Shown in pieces: positions 52,204 to 61,644 of a stretch of DNA of 64,000 bases. Every line of letters begins with the position of its first letter. The stretch's first letter is position 1. Made by a program: the position numbers and the translations under genes. Location of the stretch: the NCBI GenBank assembly GCA_963843595.1, contig CAWJLG010000015.1, forward strand, positions 496,001 to 560,000, in the 5' to 3' direction. The notes under the pieces are model-generated. The model was not told the origin of the DNA. It searched no databases and was given only the letters and a program-made list of their open reading frames with translations. The DNA is from CAIWHR01 sp963843595. GTDB lineage: Bacteria; Pseudomonadota; Gammaproteobacteria; Burkholderiales; Casimicrobiaceae.

Positions 52204-54115
52204 GTGCTGCCTTCGCAACCCCCTTCATGCTTCCGCTGGCGCGACTACCTCGACCCCCGCCGCAGCCTCGCTTCCGCCATCGGCTGGCTGGTGTTCGCAT
52301 TATCGATCGGTCTCGTGCTGGTTGCCAGCGTGTGGGTGGGCGACATCGTGCGCACCAACCTGCTCGACCAGCGCGGCCGGCAACTGGAGCAGAACGGCCG
52401 ACCGGTATCGCTGCCGAACTGAATCTCAATCTTGCGCTTCGGCTGCAATCGGTACGCGCATTGGCTGCGATGCTGGCCACCGAGCTCCGCGACGAAAACC
52501 GGGCGACGCTCCGAACGAGTCTCGAGAACCTGCAGCAGGCTTCGCCCGAGTTCGAGTGGATCGGCGTGGCGAACCCGCAAGGACGGATACTGGCCGCCAC
52601 CCACGGCGTGGTGGAGGGCGCGAGCGTTGCCGACCAGTCGTGGTTTGCGCTGGGTCTGAAGGGGTCGAGAATCGGCGATGTGCGACTGTCGCCGATGGCG
52701 GCGAAGACGGCGCTCCGCCGCAAACGACGGTGCACCGGGGCCCTTCGTAGATCTGATCGCGTCGGTGATCGACGCCAAGGGAAACACGATCGGCGTCATC
52801 GGGACGCAGCTGAGCAGGCGCTGGCTGCTGGATCTTGCAGGAAGTCTCGGGCAGGAGCTGCGAAGGGACGGCCGGCACCGAAGCGCTGCTGCTCGACCAG
52901 GATGGCACGGTACTGATCGGGCCACCGGTTCTCGAAGGCAAGCATTGGGAGAGTTCGCCTGAATCGACAGACACCGCCGCGGCGATCACCGAGGTGAATG
53001 CGCCAACGGGGCAGCGCCGAGCGGACCTCGCGTGTCGAACGGCTGGCCGATGGCAGGCGCTATCTTGTCGCGCGCGCCACGCCGGTGGCGACCGATGCCT
53101 TGCACCCTCTGGGCTGGCGCGTCGTGGTGCTTCAACCATTGCAGGACGCCACGCAGCGCGCCAGAATTCTGCAGGGCCAGATCGCCGCCGTCCTGCTTGG
53201 CCTGGGACTGCTCGCCGCGCTGCTCGGAGTGCTGCTGGCACGCCGCGTCACACGCGACCTTGATGCCATCGCACGCTCGGCCGATGCCGTCCGAACCGGC
53301 AGCCACGCAGAAAATCGCCGTGCCTGCGGGCCGGAACGAAGCGGCGCGGCTTGGACGCGCACTGGACGAGCTGCTCACTTCGCTGCAGCGCGAGCGCAGC
53401 GCATTGCAGACCTTGAATGCCGAACTCGACCAGCGCGTGGCGGCGCGCACCCGCGAAATCGAGCGGCTGGCGGAACAGGCGCGCTATGCCGCCGTCGTGC
53501 GCGAGCGCCTGAAGATCGCGCGCGACCTGCACGACACGCTGGCGCATTCCATGATGGCGATGCTCACCGAGATCCGCCTTCTCAAGCGGGCTTTCGGCGA
53601 CCAACCCCGGCGGCTCTGGCGGAGGAATTGACGCGCGCCGAGGAAACGGCCCATCAGGGCCTGAAGGAAGCGCGCGCCGCGATTACGCAGATGCGTTTCA
53701 ATCCGGTACGCGATGCGGACTTGCGGCGGCACTGGGCGATTTCGTCAAGCTGTTTGTCGAGCGCACCGGCATTCCGGTCGATTACACGAGCGATGCGCAG
53801 GCAGGCGCGTTCGCCGATGAACGGGCGGAAACACTGTTCCGGATCGTCGAAGAAGCGATGCGCAACGTCGAACGCCATGCCGGGGCGACGCGCGTTACGA
53901 TCTCGTTGCGCGTGCCTCCCGACGGCCAAGGCCTGACACTGACCATCGCCGACGACGGCGTCGGTTTCGACGCGCAGGCCGCGCATCCTGGGCACTACGG
54001 TCTCGCGGGTCTGCGGGAGCAGGCACAGCTGATCGGGGCCGACCTTGCCATTCGCAGCGCCCCGCAAGAGGGCACCACGATCAGCGTCGCGCTGGCGTCG
54101 CGATTGGATGCGTAG
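52204..54115 (+). pseudogene. Sensor histidine kinase (NarX/HisKA_3 type) with many frameshifts
   Basis: The three frames together spell one kinase. It starts with an N-terminal membrane helix (GWLVFALSIGLVLVASVWVG) and an extracytoplasmic sensor (ASPEFEWIGVANPQGRI, VADQSWFALGLKG). A second helix (IAAVLLGLGLLAALLGVLLA), HAMP and coiled coil follow, then the H-box IARDLHDTLAHSMMAML near 53515-53565, and finally HATPase with IVEEAMRNVERHAGA and IADDGVGFD to TGA 54113-54115. Frame changes occur near 52400, 52700-52740, 52870, 53010, 53310, 53605 and 53712, in both directions. Motif residues are intact, so either this stretch is badly sequenced or decay is recent. Partner of the NarL-type regulator. 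Confidence 0.75.
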
Positions 54116-54314
54116 GCCGGACCGCGGCGTCGACGCGGCATCGGGCGGTGCCGAGGTCGCCGCCCGGGTATCCCGAGCCGACTGCGGGGTGCGTACGCGC
54201 TTCGTCCGGCCGGCAGCGCGACGGCGTGACCTCGCCTTTGGCGTGAACAGGCCCTAATATGGAGCCGCGCACCATGACGGCACGCGCCATTCGAGCCGAG
54301 GAGGAGGACGACCG

Positions 54315-54512
54315 ATGTTTCGATCTGCGATCAAGGGCCAGCGGCTGGTGGTCGTGTTCCTGCTCGGCGTGCTGCTGTTCAACTATCCCTTGCTGGCGTT
54401 GTTCAACCGGACGGCGGACGTCGCGGGCGTTCCGGTGCTCTATGTCTACATCTTCGGCGCGTGGGGATTGCTTATCGCCCTCGCCGCGCTGGTGGTCGAG
54501 CGTTCGCGCTAG
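54315..54512 (+). CDS. Small membrane protein preceding the SSS-histidine kinase
   Basis: 65 residues from ATG 54315, with GAGGAGGA just upstream. Two hydrophobic segments (about residues 10-28 and 40-60); starts MFRSAIKGQRLVVVFLLGVL. It ends 29 bases before the SSS-kinase gene, where it probably plays the accessory role DUF485/DUF4212-type proteins play for symporters. No family I can name with certainty. The 199 bases before it are empty. Confidence 0.7.
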   Translation: MFRSAIKGQRLVVVFLLGVLLFNYPLLALFNRTADVAGVPVLYVYIFGAWGLLIALAALVVERSR

Positions 54513-54541
54513 CCGGGCCGCCGGAATCGCGCGGGACTGCC

Positions 54542-57322
54542 ATGCTGCAGAGCTGGGTGATCATCCCCGTCGCGCTCGCCTATCTCGGCGTGCTGTTCGC
54601 CATCGCCTACTACGGCGACCAGCGCGCCGACCGCGGCCGCTCGCTCATCGCGAATCCCTACATCTACTCGCTGTCGCTGGGCGTCTATGCGACGGCGTGG
54701 ACGTTCTACGGGAGCGTCGGGCGGGCGGCGGGCGACGGCGTGGGCTTCCTGCCGATCTACGTCGGGCCGACGCTGATGATGGCGCTGTGGTGGCTGGTGA
54801 TCCGCAAGATCATCCGCATCAGCAAGACGAACCGCATCACCTCGCTCGCCGACTTTGTCTCGTCGCGCTACGGCAAGAGCGCTCTCCTGGCCGGGCTGGT
54901 CACGATCATCGCGGTGATCGGTGTCGTCCCGTACATCGCGCTGCAGCTCAAAGCCATTTCCCACAGCTACACCATCCTCGCCCAGTATCCGGACGTCGTC
55001 ATGCCCGCCCAGCGCGAGGCGGTTCCGGTGCAGGCGGACACGGCGTTCTGGATGGCGCTGCTGCTCGCCACGTTCACGATACTGTTCGGGACGCGGCACC
55101 TCGACGCCTCCGAGCGCCACGAAGGCCTGGTGGCGGCGATCGCGTTCGAGTCGATCGTCAAGCTGGTGGCCTTTCTCGCCGTCGGCGTGTTCGTCACCTA
55201 CGGGATCTACAACGGACTCGGTGACCTCTTCCAGCGCGCCGCCGCGCACGCAAGGCTCGCTACGCTCTTCGCGCCGCTGGGCGGCGCGGCCGGCAGCTAC
55301 GCGAACTGGGCCTGGCTGACGCTGCTCTCGATGCTCGCCATCGTGTTCCTGCCGCGCCAGTTCCAGATCGCGGTCGTCGAGAACGTCAATGAAGACCATG
55401 TCGGCAAGGCGATCTGGCTGTTCCCGCTGTACATGCTGGCGATGAACGTGTTCGTCGTGCCGGTGGCGTTCGGCGGAGTCATGCATTTTCCCGCGGCCGG
55501 CGTCGACCCCGACACGTTCGTGCTCACGCTGCCCATGGTGGAGAAGCAGGAGGCGCTTGCGCTGCTCGTGTTCATCGGCGGGCTGTCCGCCGCCACGGGC
55601 ATGGTCATCGTGGAGACGATCGCGCTCTCGACGATGGTGTGCAACGATCTGGTGATGCCGGTGCTGCTGCGCATGAAGTGGATGGGGCTTGCCGAGCGGC
55701 AGAACCTCACCGGGCTCCTGCTCGGCATCCGGCGCGGCGCGATCGTGGGCGTCGTGCTCCTCGGCTATCTCTACTTCCGTCTCGCCGGCGAAGCCTACGC
55801 GCTGGTCGCGATCGGATTGATCTCCTTCGCCGCGGTCGCGCAGTTCGCGCCCGCGACCATCGGCGGCATCTACTGGAAAGGGGCGACGCGCGCCGGCGCG
55901 CTCGCCGGTCTGCTGGCCGGCTTCGCCGTGTGGCTGTACACGCTGCTGCTGCCTTCCTTCGCCAAGTCCGGCTGGCTGCCCATCGGCTTTCTGAACGATG
56001 GGCCGCTCGGCATCGCGCTGCTCAAGCCCTACGCGCTGTTCGGGCTCGATGGCCTCAACGACATCACGCATGCGATGCTGTGGAGCATGCTCGCCAATGT
56101 CGGCGCCTACGTCGGCGTGTCGGTGCTGACCCGCCAGAGCGTGGCCGAACAGGCGCAGGCGGCGCGCTTCGTCGACGTCTTCCGGCGCACCGGCGAGGGC
56201 GCCGACGTGCATTTCTGGAAGGGAACGGCGTCGCTGCCGGACCTGCGCGCGCTGCTCGCCCGGTTCCTGGGGCCCGAGCGCGCCGACGCCGCGATCGCCG
56301 AGCACGCGAGGCGACGCGGCTTCGGGTCGCCCGCGGCGATGCCGGCCGACGCCGGCCTCGTGCATTTCGCCGAAACCGCGCTCGCCGGCGCCATCGGCGG
56401 CGCGTCGGCGCGGATCATGGTCGCCTCCACCGTGCGCGAGGACGTGCTGTCCGTCGACGAAGTCCGGTCGATTCTCGACGAGGCCTCGCAGGTCATCGCC
56501 TACAGCCACGAGCTGAAGCAGAAATCGCAGGAGCTCATCGCGGCGACGAACGAGCTCCGCGCCGCCAACGAGCGTCTGCAGGAGCTCGATCGACTGAAGG
56601 ACGACTTCATCTCGACGGTGACGCACGAGCTGCGCACGCCGCTGACGTCGATCCGCGCCTTCACCGAGATACTGCACGACAATCCCGAACTCGACGCCGG
56701 CGAGCGGCAGAAGTTCCTCGCGATCGTCATCCAGGAAAGCGAGCGCCTTACCCGGCTGATCAATCAGGTGCTCGATCTGGCCAAGCTCGAATCCGGTCGC
56801 GCCGAATGGCAAGTGTCGCAGGTCGATCTCAAGGGGGTCATCGAGGATTCGCTCGACGCGACGCAGCAGCTCTTCCGCACCCGCGACGTCGCGCTCGAGG
56901 CGCGCCTACCCGATCATTTGCCGCCGGTCAGCGCCGACCGCGACCGGCTGGTGCAGGTGCTCATCAATCTGCTGTCCAATGCCGCCAAGTTCGTCAAGCC
57001 GGGACAGGGGCGCGTCGCGGTCGAATTGCGCCAGCGGGACGCGGTGCTCCGCGTCGCGGTCATCGACAACGGGCCGGGCATCGGCAAGGATGACCAGCGG
57101 GTCATCTTCGAGAAGTTCCGCCAGGCCGGCGACACGATGACGGAGAAGCCGCAGGGCACGGGGCTGGGGCTGCCGATCAGCCGGCAGATCGTCGAGCACC
57201 TCGGCGGACGGCTCTGGGTCGAGAGCGAGCCGGGCAACGGGGCGACCTTCATCTTCGAGTTGCCGGTGGCGACGCGCGCGCCAGCCGACATCGAAGCCGT
57301 CGAGCAGACACGCGGACTGTGA
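54542..57322 (+). CDS. Sodium:solute symporter-histidine kinase fusion (CrbS/MxtR/CbrA-like)
   Basis: 926 residues from ATG 54542 (MLQSWVIIPVALAYLGVLFA). Residues about 1-520 form a 13-helix SSS transporter domain (NPYIYSLSLGVYATAWTFYG; LPRQFQIAVVENVNEDH). A linker and coiled coil (about 640-690) lead to HisKA with the phospho-His in DDFISTVTHELRTPLTSIRA. The HATPase has N-box INLLSNAAKFV, DNGPGIG and GTGLGLPISRQIVEHLGG. Kinases of this design sense acetate (CrbS, MxtR) or C/N balance (CbrA). No PAS domain is obvious. The receiver follows after 52 bases. Confidence 0.93.
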   Translation: MLQSWVIIPVALAYLGVLFAIAYYGDQRADRGRSLIANPYIYSLSLGVYATAWTFYGSVGRAAGDGVGFLPIYVGPTLMMALWWLVIRKIIRISKTNRITSLADFVSSRYGKSALLAGLVTIIAVIGVVPYIALQLKAISHSYTILAQYPDVVMPAQREAVPVQADTAFWMALLLATFTILFGTRHLDASERHEGLVAAIAFESIVKLVAFLAVGVFVTYGIYNGLGDLFQRAAAHARLATLFAPLGGAAGSYANWAWLTLLSMLAIVFLPRQFQIAVVENVNEDHVGKAIWLFPLYMLAMNVFVVPVAFGGVMHFPAAGVDPDTFVLTLPMVEKQEALALLVFIGGLSAATGMVIVETIALSTMVCNDLVMPVLLRMKWMGLAERQNLTGLLLGIRRGAIVGVVLLGYLYFRLAGEAYALVAIGLISFAAVAQFAPATIGGIYWKGATRAGALAGLLAGFAVWLYTLLLPSFAKSGWLPIGFLNDGPLGIALLKPYALFGLDGLNDITHAMLWSMLANVGAYVGVSVLTRQSVAEQAQAARFVDVFRRTGEGADVHFWKGTASLPDLRALLARFLGPERADAAIAEHARRRGFGSPAAMPADAGLVHFAETALAGAIGGASARIMVASTVREDVLSVDEVRSILDEASQVIAYSHELKQKSQELIAATNELRAANERLQELDRLKDDFISTVTHELRTPLTSIRAFTEILHDNPELDAGERQKFLAIVIQESERLTRLINQVLDLAKLESGRAEWQVSQVDLKGVIEDSLDATQQLFRTRDVALEARLPDHLPPVSADRDRLVQVLINLLSNAAKFVKPGQGRVAVELRQRDAVLRVAVIDNGPGIGKDDQRVIFEKFRQAGDTMTEKPQGTGLGLPISRQIVEHLGGRLWVESEPGNGATFIFELPVATRAPADIEAVEQTRGL

Positions 57323-57374
57323 AACCGACCGGAACGAATCCGGCAGAAGACGCCGTCATGGCGCAGGAGGACCG

Positions 57375-57743
57375 ATGGGGAAGAAGGTACTGATCGCCGA
57401 CGACGAGCCGAACATCGTGGTCTCGCTCGAGTTTCTGATGAAGCAGAAAGGTTACGTCGTCAAGGTCGTCAACGACGGCGAGGCGGCGCTCGCTGCCGTC
57501 GCCGAGTTCGCGCCGGATCTGATCCTCCTCGACGTGATGATGCCGCGGATGAGCGGCTACGACATCTGCCAGCGCGTCCGCGAGAACCCCGCCTGGCAAG
57601 GGATCCGCATCATCATGCTCTCTGCCAAGGGTCGTGACATCGAGGTGAGCAAGGGTCTGGCCGTCGGCGCCGACGCATACGTCACCAAGCCGTTTGCGAC
57701 CAAGGACCTGATCGAGAAGGTCCGCGCGATGCTCGGCGAGTAG
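57375..57743 (+). CDS. Single-domain response regulator (CheY-like)
   Basis: 122 residues: only a receiver domain. Acidic pocket DDEP (residues about 9-12), phospho-acceptor Asp in LILLDVMMPRMSGYD (about residue 55), Thr/Ser switch MLSAKGRD and the Lys in YVTKPFATKDL. GGAGGA precedes ATG 57375. Without an output domain it must signal by protein contact, perhaps to the exonuclease fusion encoded three bases downstream or as phosphorelay intermediate. Confidence 0.93.
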   Translation: MGKKVLIADDEPNIVVSLEFLMKQKGYVVKVVNDGEAALAAVAEFAPDLILLDVMMPRMSGYDICQRVRENPAWQGIRIIMLSAKGRDIEVSKGLAVGADAYVTKPFATKDLIEKVRAMLGE

Positions 57744-57745
57744 AC

Positions 57746-59926
57746 GTGTCGGACCGGATCCGCATCGGCCTCGCGCTCCTCGCCGCGTGGGGGCTCGTCC
57801 TGTCGGCGATCGCGGCCACCGCCCTGCTCGTGGGGGCAGACCTCACCGCGCAGGAGCGCGCGCCGCTCGTGCAGATCCTGCAGGACCGTGCGCAGGACGT
57901 GGTCCTGATTTCGCTGCTGCTGCTCGTCCCGCTCGTGTTCATCCTGCGGGTGCTGTTTCGCCGCTACATCGCAGCGCCCAGAAAGCTCTCCGAGGACGTC
58001 CGCATCATGCTGACCGCGAACCCCGCACACCGCGCGCCGCCGCGCGGTTCGGTCGAGATGAAGCGGCTCGCCGCGGACGTGAACAGTTTCGCGGAAGCGC
58101 GGGCGTCGCTGCAGCAGGACGTCGAGAAGCGCATTCGCGACGCGAATGCCCGCATCGAGGAGGAGAAGGACCGCCTGGCGGCGCTGATGTCGGAGCTCGC
58201 GCAGAGTGTGGTGATGTGCAACATCGAGGGGCGCATCCTGCTCTACAACGCCCGCGCGATGCAGCTCTTGCGCAACCCGCTCGACGGCGGCGGGGGCGCG
58301 GGCAGCGCGCACAGCCTGGTCGGGTTGGGGCGTTCGATCTTCGCGATCTTCGACCGCAACCTCATCATCCACGCGCTGGAAAGCATCGCCGACCGCCAGC
58401 GGCAGGGCACGATGAGGCCGGCGGCGAATTTCGTCACGACCGTGCCTGCAGGCGAGCTCGTCCGGGTGCAGATGGCCCCGGTGCAGGGGTCGACCCCCGG
58501 CGCTGCGTCTGAGGAAACCGCCGGGCCGATCACCGGGTTCGTGCTGGTCCTCGACGACATCACGCGGCGCATCGAGACCGGCAGCCGGCGCGACCTGCTG
58601 CTGCAGACGCTGACGCAGGGGACCCGGGCGTCGCTGGGCAGCGTGCGTGCCGCCGTCGAGACGATCGCGGCGTTCCCGGACATGGACAAGGAGGCGCAGA
58701 GCCGTTTCATCGACATCATCGGCGACGAGGCGCGGCGCCTCACCGCCAAGCTCGACGAGACCGTCGGCGAGTTCGCTGACTCGTTGCGCACCGAGTGGCC
58801 GCTCGAGGACATGCGCGGCGCCGACCTCATCGCCGCCGCGCGACGACGGATCGAGTCCAGGCTCGGGCTGCCGACGAAGCTCGAAACCGTCGACGAATCG
58901 ATCTGGCTCAACGTCGACAGCTATTCGCTGATGCAGGGCATCAGCTACCTCGCCAGCCGGCTGCGCGAGGAGTTCGGCATCCGGGAAGTCCGTTTCGCGC
59001 TCGCGCCCGCCGGAGCGCTCGCGCACCTCGATCTCATCTGGACCGGCGCGCCGCTGGGCTCGGAGACGACGATGTCGTGGCAGACGGACTCCATGGAAAT
59101 GGGTGGCGAGGCGTGCCCGCTGACGCTGAAGCAGATCGTCGAACGCCACAACGCGGAGATCTGGTACCAGATCCACAAGCCGTCGCACCGCGAGTTCTTC
59201 CGGATCGCGATTCCCGTGACCCGGCCGGAGGAGGCCGCGTGGAATGCGCCGGCCGTGCGCCAGAGCCGTCCCGAGTTCTACGATTTCGACCTGTTCCATC
59301 AGCCGGGGCAGACGCCGGAGCAGGACAACCGCCTCCTTTCGGCACTGAGCTACACGGTCTTCGACACCGAGACCACCGGGCTGCAGCCGTCGCAGGGGGA
59401 CGAGATCGTTTCGATCGGCGCGGTTCGCATCGTCAACGGACGGCTGCTCGAGCACGAGGTGTTCGAGCAGCTGATCGACCCGGGGCGCCGCATGTCCGCC
59501 GAGGCGACCCGGATCACCGGCATCGAGACGTCGATGCTCCGGAATCAGCCGGCGATCGCCAAGGTGCTGCCGGCGTTCGGCCAGTTCTGCGAGGACACGG
59601 TGCTCGTGGCGCACAATGCGGCATTCGACATGCGCTTCCTGCGCCTCAAGGAGGAGGCGACTGGGGTGCGCTTCACCCAGCCGGTGCTCGACACGCTGCT
59701 GCTGTCGGCGGTGCTGCAGCCCGATGCCGACGCCCACAATCTCGAAGCGATCGCCGAGCGGATGGGCGTCAATCCGATCGGGCGGCACACGGCGCTCGGC
59801 GACGCGATCATGACCGGCGAGGTCTTCCTGCGCATGATTCCGTTGCTTGCCGAGCGCGGGATCCGGACGCTCGGGGAGGCGCGGCAGGCCTCGCAGAACA
59901 CCTACTTCGCGCGCATCGAGTACTGA
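57746..59926 (+). CDS. Membrane sensor-pseudokinase fused to DnaQ-like 3'-5' exonuclease
   Basis: 726 residues from GTG 57746. Order: two membrane helices (about 7-28 and 52-70), HAMP-like linker and coiled coil (about 75-150), PAS-like domain (MSELAQSVVMCNIEGRILLY, about 150-280), and a histidine-kinase-shaped helical region (about 285-355) with no phospho-His at the expected site. A degenerate ATPase-like domain (about 380-500) lacks G-boxes. Last comes a DEDDh exonuclease: FDTETTG (about 540), AHNAAFDMRFLRL (about 625) and HTALGDA (H-x4-D, about 680). All four acidic residues and the His are present, so nuclease activity is likely. It directly follows the SSS-kinase and receiver genes. Confidence 0.88.
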   Translation: MSDRIRIGLALLAAWGLVLSAIAATALLVGADLTAQERAPLVQILQDRAQDVVLISLLLLVPLVFILRVLFRRYIAAPRKLSEDVRIMLTANPAHRAPPRGSVEMKRLAADVNSFAEARASLQQDVEKRIRDANARIEEEKDRLAALMSELAQSVVMCNIEGRILLYNARAMQLLRNPLDGGGGAGSAHSLVGLGRSIFAIFDRNLIIHALESIADRQRQGTMRPAANFVTTVPAGELVRVQMAPVQGSTPGAASEETAGPITGFVLVLDDITRRIETGSRRDLLLQTLTQGTRASLGSVRAAVETIAAFPDMDKEAQSRFIDIIGDEARRLTAKLDETVGEFADSLRTEWPLEDMRGADLIAAARRRIESRLGLPTKLETVDESIWLNVDSYSLMQGISYLASRLREEFGIREVRFALAPAGALAHLDLIWTGAPLGSETTMSWQTDSMEMGGEACPLTLKQIVERHNAEIWYQIHKPSHREFFRIAIPVTRPEEAAWNAPAVRQSRPEFYDFDLFHQPGQTPEQDNRLLSALSYTVFDTETTGLQPSQGDEIVSIGAVRIVNGRLLEHEVFEQLIDPGRRMSAEATRITGIETSMLRNQPAIAKVLPAFGQFCEDTVLVAHNAAFDMRFLRLKEEATGVRFTQPVLDTLLLSAVLQPDADAHNLEAIAERMGVNPIGRHTALGDAIMTGEVFLRMIPLLAERGIRTLGEARQASQNTYFARIEY

Positions 59927-60078
59927 AAACGCAGCGCGCCCGTCGCGCGGCGGGGCGGTTCCCGCGGGGCCGGACAATTCGCAGGGTCCGCGATCTCCGG
60001 TTGCCATTCACGCGGGCCTTTCGCATAATGAGCCACACGAAGGGGAAGGGGACCCGGCGCCGGGCGCGCCGGTGCCGG

Positions 60079-60834
60079 ATGGCCGACGACATCATTCTGC
60101 AGACGCGCGGACTCACCAAGGAGTTCAAGGGTTTCGTCGCCGTCCGCGACGTGAATCTTTCGATCCGGCGTGGTGCGATCCACGCGCTGATCGGCCCCAA
60201 CGGCGCAGGCAAGACCACGTGCTTCAATCTCCTCACGCACTTCCTGACGCCGACGCGCGGCAAGATCTTCTACAAGGGCGATGAAATCACCGGCGCGCGA
60301 CCGGCGGCCATTGCGCGCCGCGGCCTGGTCCGCTCGTTCCAGATTTCGGCCGTGTTTCCCAACCTTTCGGTCCTCGAGAACGTGCGGATCGCCCTGCAAC
60401 GGCGGGACGGGCACTCGTTCGATTTCTGGCGCTCGGGCCGGGGGCTGACGAAGCATCACGGCCGTGCGCACGAGCTCATCGATGCCGTCGGCCTGAACGA
60501 GTTTGCCGCGACGCCGGCAGGCGAGCTGCCCTATGGCCGTAAACGCGCGCTGGAAATCGCCACGACGCTGGCCCTCGATCCGGAGATGATGCTGCTCGAC
60601 GAGCCGACGGCCGGGATGACGCACGAGGATGTCGAGCGCATCACCGCGCTGATCCGGCGCGTCGCGGCCAACCGCACGGTGCTGATGGTCGAGCACAACC
60701 TGTCGGTGGTGTCGACGCTGTCCGATCGGATCACCGTGCTCGCGCGCGGCGAGGTGCTCGCCGAGGGCGACTACGCGCACGTGTCGAAGCACCCGGACGT
60801 CGTTGCCGCCTATCTCGGGACGCCCGATGGCTGA
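60079..60834 (+). CDS. livG: Branched-chain amino-acid type ABC transporter ATP-binding protein
   Basis: 251 residues from ATG 60079 (MADDIILQTRGLTKEFKGFVAV); an ATG at 60028 in the same frame adds 17 basic residues and is less likely. Walker A GPNGAGKT, Q-loop RSFQISAVFPNLSV, Walker B MMLLDEPTAGM and the switch His in VEHNLSVV. The signature motif is modified (ELPYGRKRALEIA in place of LSYGQ), a variation common in LivG. First gene of the transporter set, overlapping livF by eight bases. Confidence 0.93.
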   Translation: MADDIILQTRGLTKEFKGFVAVRDVNLSIRRGAIHALIGPNGAGKTTCFNLLTHFLTPTRGKIFYKGDEITGARPAAIARRGLVRSFQISAVFPNLSVLENVRIALQRRDGHSFDFWRSGRGLTKHHGRAHELIDAVGLNEFAATPAGELPYGRKRALEIATTLALDPEMMLLDEPTAGMTHEDVERITALIRRVAANRTVLMVEHNLSVVSTLSDRITVLARGEVLAEGDYAHVSKHPDVVAAYLGTPDG

Positions 60835-61576
60835 CGCCGCCGCGCCGGTCGTTTCCGCCTCCCCCGCCTCCGCGGGCGCGCCGCTGCTCGCCATCCGCGA
60901 CCTCAACGCGTGGTACGGCGAGTCGCACATCCTCCACGGCGTGAACTTCGAGGTGCGCGCCGGCGAGGTCGTCACGCTGCTCGGTCGCAACGGCGCCGGC
61001 AAGACGACCACGCTGAAGTCCATCATGGGTATCGTGCCGCGGCGGGAAGGCTCGATCGCGCTGGCGGGGCAGGAGACGGTGCGGCTTGCGTCGAACCGGA
61101 TCGCGCGGATGGGAATCGCGTACTGTCCGGAGGAGCGCGGGATCTTCTCGAGCCTCAACGTCGAGGAAAACCTGCTGCTGCCGCCGGTGGTGCGCGAGGG
61201 CGGGCTGTCGGTCGCGCAGATCTTCGAGCTCTTCCCCAACCTCAAGGAGCGCCTCGCGAGCCAGGGCACGAAGCTCTCCGGCGGCGAACAGCAGATGCTC
61301 GCCATCGGCCGCATCCTGCGCACGGGCGCCCGGCTGCTGCTGCTCGACGAGCCGACCGAGGGCCTCGCCCCGGTGATCGTCCAGCAGATCGGCCGCACGA
61401 TCGCGCGGCTCAAGGCACAGGGCTTCACGATCCTGCTGGTCGAGCAGAATTTCCGGTTCGCGGCCACCGTCGCCGACCGCCACTATGTGATGGACCACGG
61501 CCGCGTCGCCGACATGATTCCCAACTCGGAGCTCGACGCCAACATGGCGAAGCTCCACGACTATCTCGGCGTCTAA
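60827..61576 (+). CDS. livF: Branched-chain amino-acid type ABC transporter ATP-binding protein
   Basis: 249 residues from ATG 60827. Walker A GRNGAGKTTTL, Q-loop YCPEERGIFSSLNVEENL, signature LSGGEQQML, Walker B LLLLDEPTEGLAP and switch LVEQNF (Gln in place of His region typical of LivF). The N-terminal 20 residues are Ala/Ser-rich and outside the family core. Pairs with LivG. Confidence 0.94.
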   Translation: MADAAAPVVSASPASAGAPLLAIRDLNAWYGESHILHGVNFEVRAGEVVTLLGRNGAGKTTTLKSIMGIVPRREGSIALAGQETVRLASNRIARMGIAYCPEERGIFSSLNVEENLLLPPVVREGGLSVAQIFELFPNLKERLASQGTKLSGGEQQMLAIGRILRTGARLLLLDEPTEGLAPVIVQQIGRTIARLKAQGFTILLVEQNFRFAATVADRHYVMDHGRVADMIPNSELDANMAKLHDYLGV

Positions 61577-61644
61577 TCCGACCCACCGCATCGCACCCAC
61601 CGCGTGCACCGCCGGCGCGTTCGACCCACCAAGGAGGAAGACGA

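Noticed and set aside
40577..54115. Mobile element or prophage origin of the stress block
   Set aside because: I found no integrase, transposase, tRNA target or terminal repeats; insertion is inferred only from broken gene context.
54509..56812. 767-residue minus-strand ORF opposite the SSS-histidine kinase, and a similar one at 57557-60007
   Set aside because: Both mirror well-supported plus-strand genes; the translations are low-complexity Arg/Asp/Glu-rich without domains.
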